In this document: positions 26,965-37,470 of the stretch, one piece after another
Position numbering within the stretch: the stretch's first letter is position 1
Layout of the letters: every line of letters starts with the position of its first letter
NCBI RefSeq assembly: GCF_020687695.1
Contig: NZ_JAJEWL010000008.1
Coordinates: 124,001 to 188,000 of the forward strand
Source: Pusillimonas sp. MFBS29
GTDB taxonomy: Bacteria > Pseudomonadota > Gammaproteobacteria > Burkholderiales > Burkholderiaceae_B
Direction: 5' to 3'
Length of the DNA stretch: 64,000 nt
Notes under the pieces: generated by a model
Seen by the model: only the letters and a program-made list of their open reading frames with translations
What the model was told of the DNA's origin: nothing
Database searches by the model: none
Made by a program: the position numbers and the translations under genes

Positions 26965-27134
26965 GGGTTGTCTTCCGTTTTAGTTCGAATTGATATTCAC
27001 GGCATACAATAACTATTGAGCCGTTAGCGATCGAATCGTAGCCGCTGAGGCTCATTTGAAACATGGGGGATATCCCTTGCGACATGATTTGTAACATCCA
27101 CCGCCCCCAACAAGGAATCCATTTTTACTAGCTC

Positions 27135-27806
27135 ATGATCGAATTTCAGCATGTGTTCAAATCATATGGTCGCAGCCGAAACATCCTGGCTGACATCAAC
27201 TTTCGCATCGAGCCGGGCGAATTTATTTTTGTCTCCGGCCCCTCGGGTGCCGGCAAGTCGACGCTGTTGAAGCTGATAGGCGGGCTGGAACTTCCCAGCC
27301 GGGGCTCGGTGCATGTAAACGGTCATCGCGTCGACAAGATGCCACGACGCGCCCAGCCCTATCTGCGACGGGCAGTCGGTGTCATTTTGCAGAACATGCA
27401 CTTGCTGCACGATCGCAGCGCGATCGACAACGTACTGCTGCCATTGGCCGTTACCGGCCTGAGCACACGGCTTGCCAACACCCGCGCGCGAGCGGCAATG
27501 GAAAAGGTTGGCCTGTCGGGCAAAGAAGACTTGTATCCGGTCGAGATGTCGGGTGGCGAGCAGCAGCGTCTGGCCATTGCCCGCGCCATCGTTAACCGCC
27601 CCACCATACTGATCGCCGACGAACCCACGGCCAACCTGGACGAAGAAAGCGCAAGACGCATCATGCAAGTTTTCCGTGACTTCAATCAGGTTGGTGTAAC
27701 CACACTGATTGCCTCCCATGACCGCAATCTTATGGCGTCATACGCCAGACGCACCCTGCGCATAGACGCAGGCCGGTTTTACGATACACCTGGAGTCGCC
27801 CAATGA
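27135..27806 (+). CDS. ftsE: Cell-division ATP-binding protein FtsE
   Basis: A 223-residue ATPase of the FtsEX complex, which links the divisome to septal peptidoglycan hydrolases. The opening MIEFQHVFKSYG, Walker A GPSGAGKST (Lys41), signature MSGGEQQRLAIARA, Walker B ILIADEPTANLDEE and switch His in IASHDRNL are all typical. The stop overlaps the ftsX start by 4 bp (ATGA), indicating coupling. Confidence 0.95.
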   Translation: MIEFQHVFKSYGRSRNILADINFRIEPGEFIFVSGPSGAGKSTLLKLIGGLELPSRGSVHVNGHRVDKMPRRAQPYLRRAVGVILQNMHLLHDRSAIDNVLLPLAVTGLSTRLANTRARAAMEKVGLSGKEDLYPVEMSGGEQQRLAIARAIVNRPTILIADEPTANLDEESARRIMQVFRDFNQVGVTTLIASHDRNLMASYARRTLRIDAGRFYDTPGVAQ

Positions 27807-28711
27807 AGCGCTGGCTGCGACAACACCGTTATGCCCTGCTGGTTGCCATCAGGCGCCTGGTGACACAACCCTTTTCTTCCCTGGCCAACATATTGGTCAT
27901 AGGCCTGACGCTGGCCGTACCCATCATTGCCGCCTCGGTATTAGTATCGGCCCAGCCCATCGCCCGGGAGATACCGGTGTCACCTGAACTGACCTTATTC
28001 CTTAACCCGTCCACTTCCCGGGAAGATGCAGCAGGCCTGGTTCAGGAGTTACGCAAGACACAGCCCGAAGCCATCTTGTCCACCCGCCTGATCACGCGTG
28101 ATCAGGCGCTGGAAGCACTGCAGGACAATCCGTCCTGGAGCGAAGCGTTGGCTGTCCTGCCAGGCAACCCTTTACCTGACGCCATTGTTGTCACCTTGCG
28201 CGATACACCCCAGCTGGCGCAGCATGCCAGCGAACTGGCGCAGGTCTGGCGCGCACTGCCACAAGTCGACTCTGTGCAACTGGACAGCGACTGGGTCCGG
28301 CGACTCGAAGCCATGCTGCGATTCATACGCATAGGCCTTGGCATGCTGGCCATAGGCGTCGCACTGGTCGTGCTTGCCACCGTATTCAACACGGTACGCA
28401 TGCAGGCCCTGAGTCAACGCGAAGAAATCGGCGTGGCACGCCTGGTGGGCGCCACCGAATCCTTTGTGCGACGTCCCTTTCTTTATCTGGGTGCTCTTAC
28501 GGGCATAGTAGCCAGTGTAGTGGCCATTGGTCTGGCCGCCCTTGCGCTACAGCCCATTAATACTGCCCTGGCACGACTGGCCAGCCAGTACGGCGCAAGC
28601 TTTGCGTTGCATCTGCCGGACCGCCTGAGCCTCTTGATGGCCATCGTTGTGGTTGCCATACTGGCGGCCCTGTCGGCCCGCTGGTCAGTCACGCGCAATA
28701 CAAAGTTTTAA
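27803..28711 (+). CDS. ftsX: Cell-division protein FtsX
   Basis: A 302-residue permease-like partner of FtsE with four transmembrane helices (about 27-50, 172-195, 225-250 and 275-295) and a large periplasmic domain between the first two, the FtsX topology. The LRTVFNT-type region before helix 3 (RMQALSQREEIGVARLVGATESFVRRPF) is the family's conserved cytoplasmic segment. It controls septal wall hydrolases from the inner membrane. mutY begins 4 bp after its stop. Confidence 0.93.
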   Translation: MKRWLRQHRYALLVAIRRLVTQPFSSLANILVIGLTLAVPIIAASVLVSAQPIAREIPVSPELTLFLNPSTSREDAAGLVQELRKTQPEAILSTRLITRDQALEALQDNPSWSEALAVLPGNPLPDAIVVTLRDTPQLAQHASELAQVWRALPQVDSVQLDSDWVRRLEAMLRFIRIGLGMLAIGVALVVLATVFNTVRMQALSQREEIGVARLVGATESFVRRPFLYLGALTGIVASVVAIGLAALALQPINTALARLASQYGASFALHLPDRLSLLMAIVVVAILAALSARWSVTRNTKF

Positions 28712-28715
28712 GCCG

Positions 28716-29810
28716 GTGCTGAACAGCAACCCTGACATAACCGGCTTTGCCCGGACCGTGGCTTCCTGGCAGAAGACACAGGGCAGGCAACACCTGCCCT
28801 GGCAAGGGACGCGCGACCCGTACCGCATCTGGCTCTCGGAAATCATGCTGCAGCAAACGCAGGTGTCCACCGTTATCGCCTATTACCAGCGCTTCCTCGC
28901 ACGCTTTCCTGATATTCGCAGCCTGGCCCAGGCCAGCCAGGATGAGGTCATGCCATACTGGGCAGGGCTGGGCTACTACGCCCGGGCGCGCAACCTGCAC
29001 CGCTGTGCGCAGGCCGTTTGCACCGACTGGGGAGGTCAGTTTCCGGATAACTCCCGGGATATCATCACTCTGCCTGGCATTGGCCGCTCAACTGCCGCCG
29101 CTATCGCTGCGTTCGCCCATCAGGAACGCAGCCCCATCATGGACGGCAACGTAAAGCGCGTTTTCACACGCTATTTCGGCATAGAAGGCGTCACCAGCGA
29201 ACGAGCCACCGAGCAGTTGCTGTGGCACACAGCCGACGAAGTGTTAAGCGCCGCCCCCCAGGATCTGGACATGACTGCCTATACCCAGGGCTTGATGGAC
29301 CTGGGTTCGCAATGCTGCACACGCAGTCGACCAGCATGTGAACGCTGTCCGCTGCAGCAAAGCTGCTATGCCCGCCTTCATGACCGGCAAAACGAATTGC
29401 CCACACCGAAAAAAAAGAAACCCAGCCCCGAAAGATATTGCAGCATGCTGGTCGTAAATATGGCGGGGCATATTTTGCTGGAGCAGCAGCCCTCGCCAGG
29501 CATCTGGGGAGGGCTTTGGAGCCTTCCCAGGTTCGATAGCGGGGACGATTTGCTGAGCGCCTGCCACAAGTGGGGCACGCCTGACATGCCGGCGCAGAAG
29601 ATGGCCGGCCTGAGCCATGTGTTTACCCATTTCAGGCTGCACATAGAGCCATGGTACCTGAGCAGCGACACGCCCCGGATTGCCGAACCACTACCCAATC
29701 AGCGCTGGGTCGCACTGGACGAGCTGCACAAGGCCGCCTTGCCAGCTCCTGTCAGGAAAATACTTGAAGGCCTGTTTCCTGCTAGGTTCGCACAGGCCGA
29801 TAGCGACTGA
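28716..29810 (+). CDS. mutY: A/G-specific adenine DNA glycosylase
   Basis: A 364-residue base-excision enzyme that removes adenine mispaired with 8-oxoguanine. The catalytic Glu42 (SEIMLQQTQV), the helix-hairpin-helix LPGIGRSTAAAI, the catalytic Asp in IMDGNVKRVF, the [4Fe-4S] loop C-x6-C-x2-C-x5-C and a C-terminal NUDIX-like 8-oxoG recognition domain are present. The open frame continues upstream into ftsX without ATG; GTG at 28716 gives the family N-terminus and lies 5 bp after the ftsX stop. The 3' end overlaps the convergent rodA gene by 29 bp. Confidence 0.92.
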   Translation: MLNSNPDITGFARTVASWQKTQGRQHLPWQGTRDPYRIWLSEIMLQQTQVSTVIAYYQRFLARFPDIRSLAQASQDEVMPYWAGLGYYARARNLHRCAQAVCTDWGGQFPDNSRDIITLPGIGRSTAAAIAAFAHQERSPIMDGNVKRVFTRYFGIEGVTSERATEQLLWHTADEVLSAAPQDLDMTAYTQGLMDLGSQCCTRSRPACERCPLQQSCYARLHDRQNELPTPKKKKPSPERYCSMLVVNMAGHILLEQQPSPGIWGGLWSLPRFDSGDDLLSACHKWGTPDMPAQKMAGLSHVFTHFRLHIEPWYLSSDTPRIAEPLPNQRWVALDELHKAALPAPVRKILEGLFPARFAQADSD

Positions 29811-30918
29811 TACTCATGAGAATTCCGCTGGCAATGCCCAGGGTCAGCAGTGCAGTACCGCCATAGCTCATGAAAGGCAGTGGCACACCCACCACAGGCA
29901 GTATGCCCGTGACCATGCCCACATTCACAAAGACATAGACAAAAAACATCATCGACATGGAGCCGGCCAACAGCCTGCCAAACTGTGTGTGCGCCTTCAC
30001 GGCTATGCTCAGTCCGCGCAGCACCAGCAGACCGTACAGCACCAGCAGCATGATGCCGCCATACAGGCCGAATTCTTCAGCATATACCGCGAAAATGAAA
30101 TCGGTAGTACGCTCGGGAATGAAATCCAGATGGGTTTGCGTACCCATCATGTAGCCTTTTCCGTAAATGCCGCCAGATCCCACAGCAATCATGGACTGTA
30201 TGGTGTGGAAGCCTTTGCCCAACGGATCGGAGAAAGGATCCAGCAGCGTACAAACCCGGTGCTTCTGATATTCGTGCAAGACCACCCAGTCGACGCCTGG
30301 CTGACAGATGTCCTTCTCGTAATAGACCAGCAAGCCCAGCCCTGTCACGATGGCCAGCGCTATCGGGATCAGCAGCTTGAACGACAGCCCGCCGAAATAA
30401 ATAATGCAAAATCCCGAGGCAAATACCAGCAGGGCCGTACCCAGATCGGGCTGCAGCACGATCAGTGAGAATGGCACCGCCAGCAATACACCGGCCACCA
30501 GAAAATCGAGTACCCGCAGACGACCCTGATTACGGTGAAAATACCAGGCCAGCATCATGGGCACGGCTATCTTCATCATTTCTGACGGCTGGATGCGCAC
30601 CACGCCCAGATCCAGCCAACGCGTCGCTCCCTTGCTGGTTTCACCAAAGAACTCAACACCCAACAACAACGTGACACCCAGCAAATAAAAAGGCAGGGCC
30701 AGGCGCATCAGCAAAGGCGGAGGCAGCATGGCCGCCCCCCACATGCACAGGAAGGCCAGCAGGAAATTGCGCGACTGCTCGGCGAACCGCCAGTCGGTTC
30801 CACCCACGGCCGAATGCATGACCGTCAGTCCCAATATGGTCATCAGCACCAGCAAGGCCAGCAAAGGCCAGTCAAACGCGGTGGCGGCCTTGAACAGCCA
30901 TTGCATGACTCGCTTCAT
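29782..30918 (-). CDS. rodA: Rod-shape peptidoglycan glycosyltransferase RodA
   Basis: A 378-residue SEDS-family membrane glycosyltransferase (about ten helices) that polymerises lateral-wall peptidoglycan with PBP2. SEDS landmarks are WLDLGVVRIQPSEMMKIAVPMMLAW, LQPDLGTALLVFASGF and the C-terminal GILPVVGVPLPFMSYGGTALL. Its ATG overlaps the mrdA stop by 4 bp, so it is the last gene of the mreBCD-mrdA-rodA operon. Its own end overlaps mutY in antisense. Confidence 0.95.
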   Translation of the reverse strand: MKRVMQWLFKAATAFDWPLLALLVLMTILGLTVMHSAVGGTDWRFAEQSRNFLLAFLCMWGAAMLPPPLLMRLALPFYLLGVTLLLGVEFFGETSKGATRWLDLGVVRIQPSEMMKIAVPMMLAWYFHRNQGRLRVLDFLVAGVLLAVPFSLIVLQPDLGTALLVFASGFCIIYFGGLSFKLLIPIALAIVTGLGLLVYYEKDICQPGVDWVVLHEYQKHRVCTLLDPFSDPLGKGFHTIQSMIAVGSGGIYGKGYMMGTQTHLDFIPERTTDFIFAVYAEEFGLYGGIMLLVLYGLLVLRGLSIAVKAHTQFGRLLAGSMSMMFFVYVFVNVGMVTGILPVVGVPLPFMSYGGTALLTLGIASGILMSISRYRPVRT

Positions 30919-32822
30919 TGATTACCCTCTGCTGCCTGCGCCTGAGCGACTACAGTTTCATCCTGCTGATGCTCACGATCCGGCGATAGCCAGTAATCAA
31001 AAACCGTACGGGCGATAGGTGCAGCCACCGTCGCGCCCCAACCACTGTTTTCCACAATCAGAGCCAGCGCAATTTTTGGATTCTCAACCGGCGCGTAAGC
31101 CATGAACAGGGCGTGATCCCGCAAACGTTCATCAATCTCGCTGGCTTTGTATTTTGCACCGCGCAGACTGTAGACCTGGGCCGTGCCTGTTTTGCCGGCG
31201 GCCTGATACGGGGCACCTGCAAAAGCCCGCCTTGCAGTACCTGAACGCAGGACGTCGGCCATTGCATTACGAATAATGGCAAGGTTCTCGGGCTTCAGGT
31301 CTATAACATGTGAAGGCTGGGTAACCGTACGCTCCACCCTGCCGGACTGGGGATTTTCGATCTGGCTGACCAGATGTGGCTGCATGTAGACGCCGTTACT
31401 GGCCAGTACCGACGTGGCCTGTGCCAGCTGCAGCAAGGTAAACGAGTTGTACCCCTGGCCCACCGCTACCGATACGGTCTCTCCTGTGTACCAGTGTTGC
31501 TGTTCGGGCTTCTTGTACGCTTTACGCTTCCAGTCGGTCGATGGCAACACACCCCGCCGCTCACCATCCAGATCTATACCGGTAATCTGCCCAAAGCCGA
31601 ACTGTTTGCTGAAGTCGTGCAGCGCATCGACCCCGATTTCCGGCCCCAGTGAATAAAAATAGGTATCGGACGACACCACAATGGCGCGATGCATGTTGGT
31701 CGGGCCGTAGGCGGCGCCGCCTGCATTACGAAAACGTTGGCCCGCCAGTTCGAAATAGCCTGGATCAGAGATACGCTCGTTAGGGCCGCGCTTGCCCAGC
31801 TCCAGCGCAGCCAGCGCCACGAAGGGTTTATAGGTGGAACCAATGGGATAGGTGCCATACAGCGGGCGATTGATCAGGGGATGGTCGGGCGAGTCATTCA
31901 GCTTGCGCCAGTTCTCAACGTCAATGCCATCTATGAACAGGTTCGGATCGAAAGAAGGTGCAGAGACAAACGCCAGCACTTCGCCACTGGACGGTTCTAT
32001 GGCGACCAAGGCACCGCGCCGGCCGGCAAACTGAGCTTCGGCAACCTTTTGCAGCCCTATGTCCAGCGAAAGAACAAGATCCGAACCCGGCACCGGATCA
32101 GTGCGCTTCAGGGTGCGCACGGGCCGGCCTGTCGCGGTCACTTCAACCTCTTCAATGCCCGTACGACCGTGCAGGGTCTCTTCCCACGTTTTTTCTATGC
32201 CTTTTTTACCTATGGTGCTGCTGCCCCGGTAGTTGCCCATACGCCCTTCTTTTTCAAGGGTCTCCAGATCATCTTCGGAGATACGACCTACATAACCCAG
32301 CACATGGGCGGCTGATTCGCCCTGGGGGTACTCGCGCACCCAGCGGGCACTGAGCTCCACGCCAGGAAACTTGTAGGAATGTGCGGCGAACCAGGATGCT
32401 TCGGTATCGTTAAGGTTATTGCGCAACAGAACAGATGTGTAGTGCCCGCTTTGCTTGAGATTCTGAAAGAAACGGCGGCGGTTGCTGGGGCTCAGGTACA
32501 CCAGCTCTCCAAGAGCATCCACCATCTGCTCGGGCGGAACATCGAGATGGGCCCTGGTCACCGACAGCGTGTAGTCACGATAATTCCGTGCGAGCACCTC
32601 TCCGTTCCGATCGAAGATTTCGCCGCGCCTGGGCGGGATGGGCACCACAGCAATCCGGTTTCGGTCAGCCCGTTCGGCCAGCCCTTCGTAGCGCTCTACC
32701 TGCAGATGCCAAAGGCGCCACCCCAGTCCGGCAAAACACACAGCCGCGAAGACACCTGCCACCACAACGCGTATCAGCAAGCGTCGCTTCAGGTGATGAG
32801 TCGTCTTCTTGAATTCGAACAT
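30915..32822 (-). CDS. mrdA: Penicillin-binding protein 2 (elongation transpeptidase)
   Basis: A 635-residue class B PBP. A single N-terminal anchor helix (about 15-38) is followed by the pedestal domain and a transpeptidase domain with the three active-site motifs: S-x-x-K (STYK in PIGSTYKPF), SSD in VVSSDTYFY and KTG in GKTGTAQV. It crosslinks lateral-wall peptidoglycan with RodA. A 5' spacing of 24 bp from mreD and a 4-bp overlap with rodA support one operon. Confidence 0.95.
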   Translation of the reverse strand: MFEFKKTTHHLKRRLLIRVVVAGVFAAVCFAGLGWRLWHLQVERYEGLAERADRNRIAVVPIPPRRGEIFDRNGEVLARNYRDYTLSVTRAHLDVPPEQMVDALGELVYLSPSNRRRFFQNLKQSGHYTSVLLRNNLNDTEASWFAAHSYKFPGVELSARWVREYPQGESAAHVLGYVGRISEDDLETLEKEGRMGNYRGSSTIGKKGIEKTWEETLHGRTGIEEVEVTATGRPVRTLKRTDPVPGSDLVLSLDIGLQKVAEAQFAGRRGALVAIEPSSGEVLAFVSAPSFDPNLFIDGIDVENWRKLNDSPDHPLINRPLYGTYPIGSTYKPFVALAALELGKRGPNERISDPGYFELAGQRFRNAGGAAYGPTNMHRAIVVSSDTYFYSLGPEIGVDALHDFSKQFGFGQITGIDLDGERRGVLPSTDWKRKAYKKPEQQHWYTGETVSVAVGQGYNSFTLLQLAQATSVLASNGVYMQPHLVSQIENPQSGRVERTVTQPSHVIDLKPENLAIIRNAMADVLRSGTARRAFAGAPYQAAGKTGTAQVYSLRGAKYKASEIDERLRDHALFMAYAPVENPKIALALIVENSGWGATVAAPIARTVFDYWLSPDREHQQDETVVAQAQAAEGNQ

Positions 32823-32846
32823 CGGCAGGCCCCGGTTACCGCTGGA

Positions 32847-33422
32847 TCATACGGAACCCGCGTCCGCATCGTCCAGCCTGCGCTGAGGCATGTGCAGCAG
32901 GATATCCGCCAGCGGCCACAGCACTCCGGTAAAAAGGGCGGACAGCAGCCAGCCCCAGCCGGCCCACTCTCCCGACAGCCAGGCATTCACCAGACGGGAA
33001 ACGGCGACGGCCAATATGAACACCGGCAGCATGTGTATGGTCTGGATAATGGCGTCAAACCGCAGCAGGCGGCGCCTGAGCACCAGCGCTCCATAGGCCG
33101 CCAGGGTATAGGTCAGGGCATGGCCACCCAGCAAGGCTGCATCATGCACGTCCATGAACAAACCCAGGACAAATGCCGCGAGCATGTTGACTCGTTGCGG
33201 CTCATGCAGGCACCAGAATGTAACGACGAGCAAAAGCAGGTCGGGCGCCGGCTCCCAGATGCGCCAGGGCAACAGCGAAAGCATCCAGACCATCAGAATG
33301 GTAAACCAGATGAACAGTCGTCCCGAGGGCTGCTTGAAAGGCGAGGTATCGATGGGCTGCAGGCTGGTCAAAGACGACTGACGGCCCATTACCACTGCGC
33401 GATTATTCGGCTTGTTCACCAT
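32847..33422 (-). CDS. mreD: Rod-shape-determining protein MreD
   Basis: A 191-residue membrane protein with five or six helices, typical of MreD, which links MreB/MreC to the RodA-PBP2 synthase. The frame is open 40 codons further upstream inside mreC, but ATG at 33422 is chosen: GGAGG lies about 9 bp before it, the resulting N-terminus is short and polar, and its 20-bp overlap with mreC suits translational coupling. The order mreB-C-D-mrdA is as expected. Confidence 0.88.
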   Translation of the reverse strand: MVNKPNNRAVVMGRQSSLTSLQPIDTSPFKQPSGRLFIWFTILMVWMLSLLPWRIWEPAPDLLLLVVTFWCLHEPQRVNMLAAFVLGLFMDVHDAALLGGHALTYTLAAYGALVLRRRLLRFDAIIQTIHMLPVFILAVAVSRLVNAWLSGEWAGWGWLLSALFTGVLWPLADILLHMPQRRLDDADAGSV

Positions 33423-34287
33423 GCTGCTGGCCCTCCGTATTTTCGCCAGCCGGAACCTCGACCCGCAAGACCAGGAAATGTCGATGACGCTCAGGGTGCG
33501 AGTACGGCGTGGCGACCGCCTTGGCGAAGCCCGAGGAGGCATCCCGCTCTACCTGGTCGATAGATGCAACCGAAAGCCCTGCCGGAAACAATCCACCAAT
33601 TCCGCTGGTAATCAGTTTGTCTCCCGGTACAAGGTCGACATCGGCGTTCAGATATCTTACCTCGACCTTGTCGGACACGGCACCACCAAAAGCGATCAGG
33701 CGCAGGCCGTTGCGCAGCACCTGCACGGGTATGGATACCTTGTCATCAGTCAGCAAGGCTGCCTCGGAGGTAAATGGCGTGACCCTGACGATCTGTCCGA
33801 CGATACCACCCACGTCTATCACGGGCATGCCGGGAAGAATGCCACTGGAGGACCCTTTATTGAAAACAAGATGATGCGAGAAAGCGTTGGATGGTTCATA
33901 CAACACTTCAACCGCTACCGATGGCTGCGTAACCGCATCGGCTACGCTCAACAGACGACGCAGCTGCTCATTTTCGGCGGCCAGTTGCGCTGCATGCGTG
34001 GAAATTTGAGCCAGCTCGATGCGCTGGCGCTGCAATGCTTCCTTTTCCTTCTGGGCGACCGCCGCAGCGTCGGTCCAGTCGCGCACGCGCTCGACCGCAT
34101 CGCGCGGTGCCAGCATGGCTCGCTGGAAGGGATAAATCACTACCGAAATCGCCTGGCGGGCGGGCTGGAGCACCGGCCATCGCGCATCCACCACCAGCAG
34201 GACGAGCGACAACAGCACGAGTATGAATGCCTGGAGTTCGGCAGTGGGCCCGCGCTTGAACAGCTTGATCGTGCCGGATTCTTGCAT
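33403..34287 (-). CDS. mreC: Rod-shape-determining protein MreC
   Basis: A 294-residue bitopic protein: a short cytoplasmic N-terminus, one transmembrane helix (about 20-38, FILVLLSLVLLVVDA), a coiled-coil dimer region (about 65-110, rich in Glu/Gln/Leu) and a periplasmic beta-domain containing GSSSGILPGMPVIDVGGIVGQI and RYLNADVDLVPGDKLITSGIGGLFPAGL. It scaffolds the elongation complex. It lies 68 bp downstream of mreB and overlaps mreD by 20 bp. Confidence 0.95.
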   Translation of the reverse strand: MQESGTIKLFKRGPTAELQAFILVLLSLVLLVVDARWPVLQPARQAISVVIYPFQRAMLAPRDAVERVRDWTDAAAVAQKEKEALQRQRIELAQISTHAAQLAAENEQLRRLLSVADAVTQPSVAVEVLYEPSNAFSHHLVFNKGSSSGILPGMPVIDVGGIVGQIVRVTPFTSEAALLTDDKVSIPVQVLRNGLRLIAFGGAVSDKVEVRYLNADVDLVPGDKLITSGIGGLFPAGLSVASIDQVERDASSGFAKAVATPYSHPERHRHFLVLRVEVPAGENTEGQQHGEQAE

Positions 34288-34355
34288 GGATTAGTGCGCC
34301 TGCGCCTGATGGGTGCGGCGCATATCTGGGACACCACACCCTGGTCGAACCAAAT

Positions 34356-35405
<1,050 letters not shown>

Positions 35406-35508
35406 TCAGTGATATGAAAATTGAAAGAAATCCGCTGGTTTCGGGGCCGCCGACGCAAACAGGCTGGCACCCGGAATATTCATCAACGAATTAAACCAAC
35501 AATGATAA

Positions 35509-35536
35509 CTTATAATTGTCGGCTGATAAGGTCGAA
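35509..35536 (-). promoter_or_regulatory. Candidate promoter of the mreB operon
   Basis: On the minus strand TTCGAC (complement of 35531-35536) and TATAAG (complement of 35509-35514) are separated by 16 bp, a plausible sigma-70 pair in an AT-rich stretch about 110 bp upstream of the mreB ATG. Confidence 0.35.
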
Positions 35537-35590
35537 TGACGGCAAATTATTCCCCGAAAGCAGTCGGCAGGCATCTTCACTTACCTCTTA

Positions 35591-35620
35591 TTGCAAATCG
35601 ACGGTAACCCTTTCTTATAG
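35591..35620 (+). promoter_or_regulatory. Candidate gatC promoter giving a leaderless message
   Basis: TTGCAA (35591-35596), an 18-bp spacer and TTATAG (35615-35620) form a reasonable sigma-70 promoter. Transcription would begin around 35627, one or two bases before the gatC ATG at 35629, and no Shine-Dalgarno sequence precedes that ATG. Confidence 0.45.
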
Positions 35621-35628
35621 CAAAATCC

Positions 35629-35937
35629 ATGTCAATTACCGAGCAAGACGTAGCCCGCATCGCGCGGCTCGCGCGTATCGAACTCTCGCCAGCAGACAAT
35701 ACCCGCGCCCAGCATGAACTGAACCGCATCATGGGGCTTATCGAGCAGCTGCAGGCGGTTGACACGTCTGGCATCGAACCCATGGCTCACCCCCTTGAAG
35801 CGCACCAGGAGATCAAGCTGCGCCTGCGCGACGACAAATCCGCCGCCACGCACACCCTGGAACAACGCCAGTCCCTGATGGCCAATGCGCCGGCAAACGA
35901 AAACGGCCTGTTCCTGGTCCCTACGGTAATCGAGTAA
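35629..35937 (+). CDS. gatC: Asp/Glu-tRNA amidotransferase subunit C
   Basis: A 102-residue small subunit of GatCAB, which converts misacylated Glu-tRNA(Gln)/Asp-tRNA(Asn) to the amidated forms. The N-terminal helix pattern ITEQDVARIARLARIELSP and the middle LNRIMGLIEQLQAVDTSGIEPMAHPL are typical. It stabilises GatA. The start has no recognisable ribosome-binding site and a promoter lies immediately upstream, so it may be translated from a leaderless transcript. gatA follows after 3 bp. Confidence 0.95.
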   Translation: MSITEQDVARIARLARIELSPADNTRAQHELNRIMGLIEQLQAVDTSGIEPMAHPLEAHQEIKLRLRDDKSAATHTLEQRQSLMANAPANENGLFLVPTVIE

Positions 35938-35940
35938 AAG

Positions 35941-37470
35941 ATGTCACGCACACCTCTTCATACAGAATTCGACGGCATCGCCCAACTGCGCGATGCCTTG
36001 CAAAATCGCAAGATCAGCGCCCGCGAACTGGCAACCAGCGCCCTGGCGGCCGCCGAAGCACGCGCCGATCTGAACACATTCCTGCACATAGACCACGACC
36101 TGACCCTTGCGCAGGCCGACGAAGCCGACCGCCGGCTGGCTGCCGGCCAGGCGCCTGCCCTTGCCGGCATTCCCATTGCGCACAAAGACGTATTCGTAAC
36201 ACAGGGCTGGCGCACGACAGCCGCCAGCAAAATGCTGGCGCAATATGTCAGCCCCTTCGATGCCACCGTTGTCAGTCGCCTGAAGCAAGCCGGCGCCGTT
36301 TCGCTGGGCAAGCTCAACTGCGATGAGTTCGCGATGGGGTCGGGCAACGAGAACTCGGCCTTCGGGCCCGCCCTGAACCCCTGGGACACCACAACGGTGC
36401 CTGGCGGTTCCTCGGGCGGATCGGCGGCAGCCGTAGCCGCCGGCTTGCTCATGGGAGCTACCGGCACCGACACCGGTGGCTCGGTACGCCAGCCCGCCGC
36501 TTTGTGCGGCGTCAGCGGCATCAAGCCAACTTACGGCACGGTCTCGCGCTTTGGCATGGTTGCCTACGGCTCCAGCCTGGACCAGGCAGGCCCCATCGCA
36601 CGCCATGCACGCGACCTGCTGGAACTGCTGGACCCCATGTCGGGCTTCGATCCGCGCGATGCGACCAGCCTTGAATTCTGCGATGGCATCGCCAACCAGC
36701 CCGGCCGTATCCGCGAACAGTTCGACGCCGCTGCCGCGCAGTTTGACGCAGCGGGCAGCCAGCCCCTGAAAGGCTTGCGCATAGGTGTACCCCAGGAATT
36801 CCTGAACGACGGCCTGTCGTCCGATGTGGCCAGTGCCGTGCAGGCAGCCTTGCAAACTTTCGAGTCGCTGGGCGCCGTACGTGTCGATATTTCCCTGCCG
36901 CGCACAGCGCTCTCCATCCCGGCCTACTATGTCATCGCTCCAGCCGAGGCATCCAGCAACCTGTCACGCTACGACGGCGTGCGCTACGGCCACCGCGCCG
37001 CACAATACGGCGATCTGGCAGAAATGACCAGCCGTTCGCGCACTGAAGGATTCGGCGACGAAGTCCTGCGCCGCATCATGGTCGGCACTTATGTGCTGTC
37101 GCATGGCTATTACGACGCATACTATCTGCAGGCACAGCGCGTGCGCCGCATGATCGTGAACGATTTCCAGCAGGCTTTTGCCCAACATTGTGATGTCATC
37201 ATGGGGCCGGTCACGCCCGGCGTGGCCAAACCTATAGGCGATAACCGCGATGACCCCACCGCCGACTGGCTGGCCGACATTTATACGCTCAGCATCAGCC
37301 TGGCAGGCCTGCCTGCCATGTCCGTACCTTGCGGCTTTGGCACCGAGCGCCCCCTGCCCGTCGGACTCCAGATCATCGGTAACTACTTCACCGAAGGCAA
37401 GCTGCTTGCCCTGGCTGACCGCTATCAGCAGGCAAGTGACTGGCATCAACGCACACCGGAACAGAAATAA
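35941..37470 (+). CDS. gatA: Asp/Glu-tRNA amidotransferase subunit A
   Basis: A 509-residue amidase-signature subunit that frees ammonia from glutamine. The Ser-cisSer-Lys triad elements are present: Lys in IAHKDVF, the serine-rich loop [15 protein letters not shown] and the nucleophile region [15 protein letters not shown]. Its stop overlaps the gatB ATG by one base (TAATG), a coupling arrangement. Confidence 0.97.
   Translation: MSRTPLHTEFDGIAQLRDALQNRKISARELATSALAAAEARADLNTFLHIDHDLTLAQADEADRRLAAGQAPALAGIPIAHKDVFVTQGWRTTAASKMLAQYVSPFDATVVSRLKQAGAVSLGKLNCDEFAMGSGNENSAFGPALNPWDTTTVPGGSSGGSAAAVAAGLLMGATGTDTGGSVRQPAALCGVSGIKPTYGTVSRFGMVAYGSSLDQAGPIARHARDLLELLDPMSGFDPRDATSLEFCDGIANQPGRIREQFDAAAAQFDAAGSQPLKGLRIGVPQEFLNDGLSSDVASAVQAALQTFESLGAVRVDISLPRTALSIPAYYVIAPAEASSNLSRYDGVRYGHRAAQYGDLAEMTSRSRTEGFGDEVLRRIMVGTYVLSHGYYDAYYLQAQRVRRMIVNDFQQAFAQHCDVIMGPVTPGVAKPIGDNRDDPTADWLADIYTLSISLAGLPAMSVPCGFGTERPLPVGLQIIGNYFTEGKLLALADRYQQASDWHQRTPEQK

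Noticed and set aside
32379-33563. 394-codon open frame opposite the mrdA-mreD-mreC region
   Set aside because: Gln/His/Arg-rich translation crossing several real genes in antisense; no family resemblance.
35464-35480. Sigma-54 promoter (TGGCAC found upstream of mreB)
   Set aside because: The TTGC half at the required spacing is missing.
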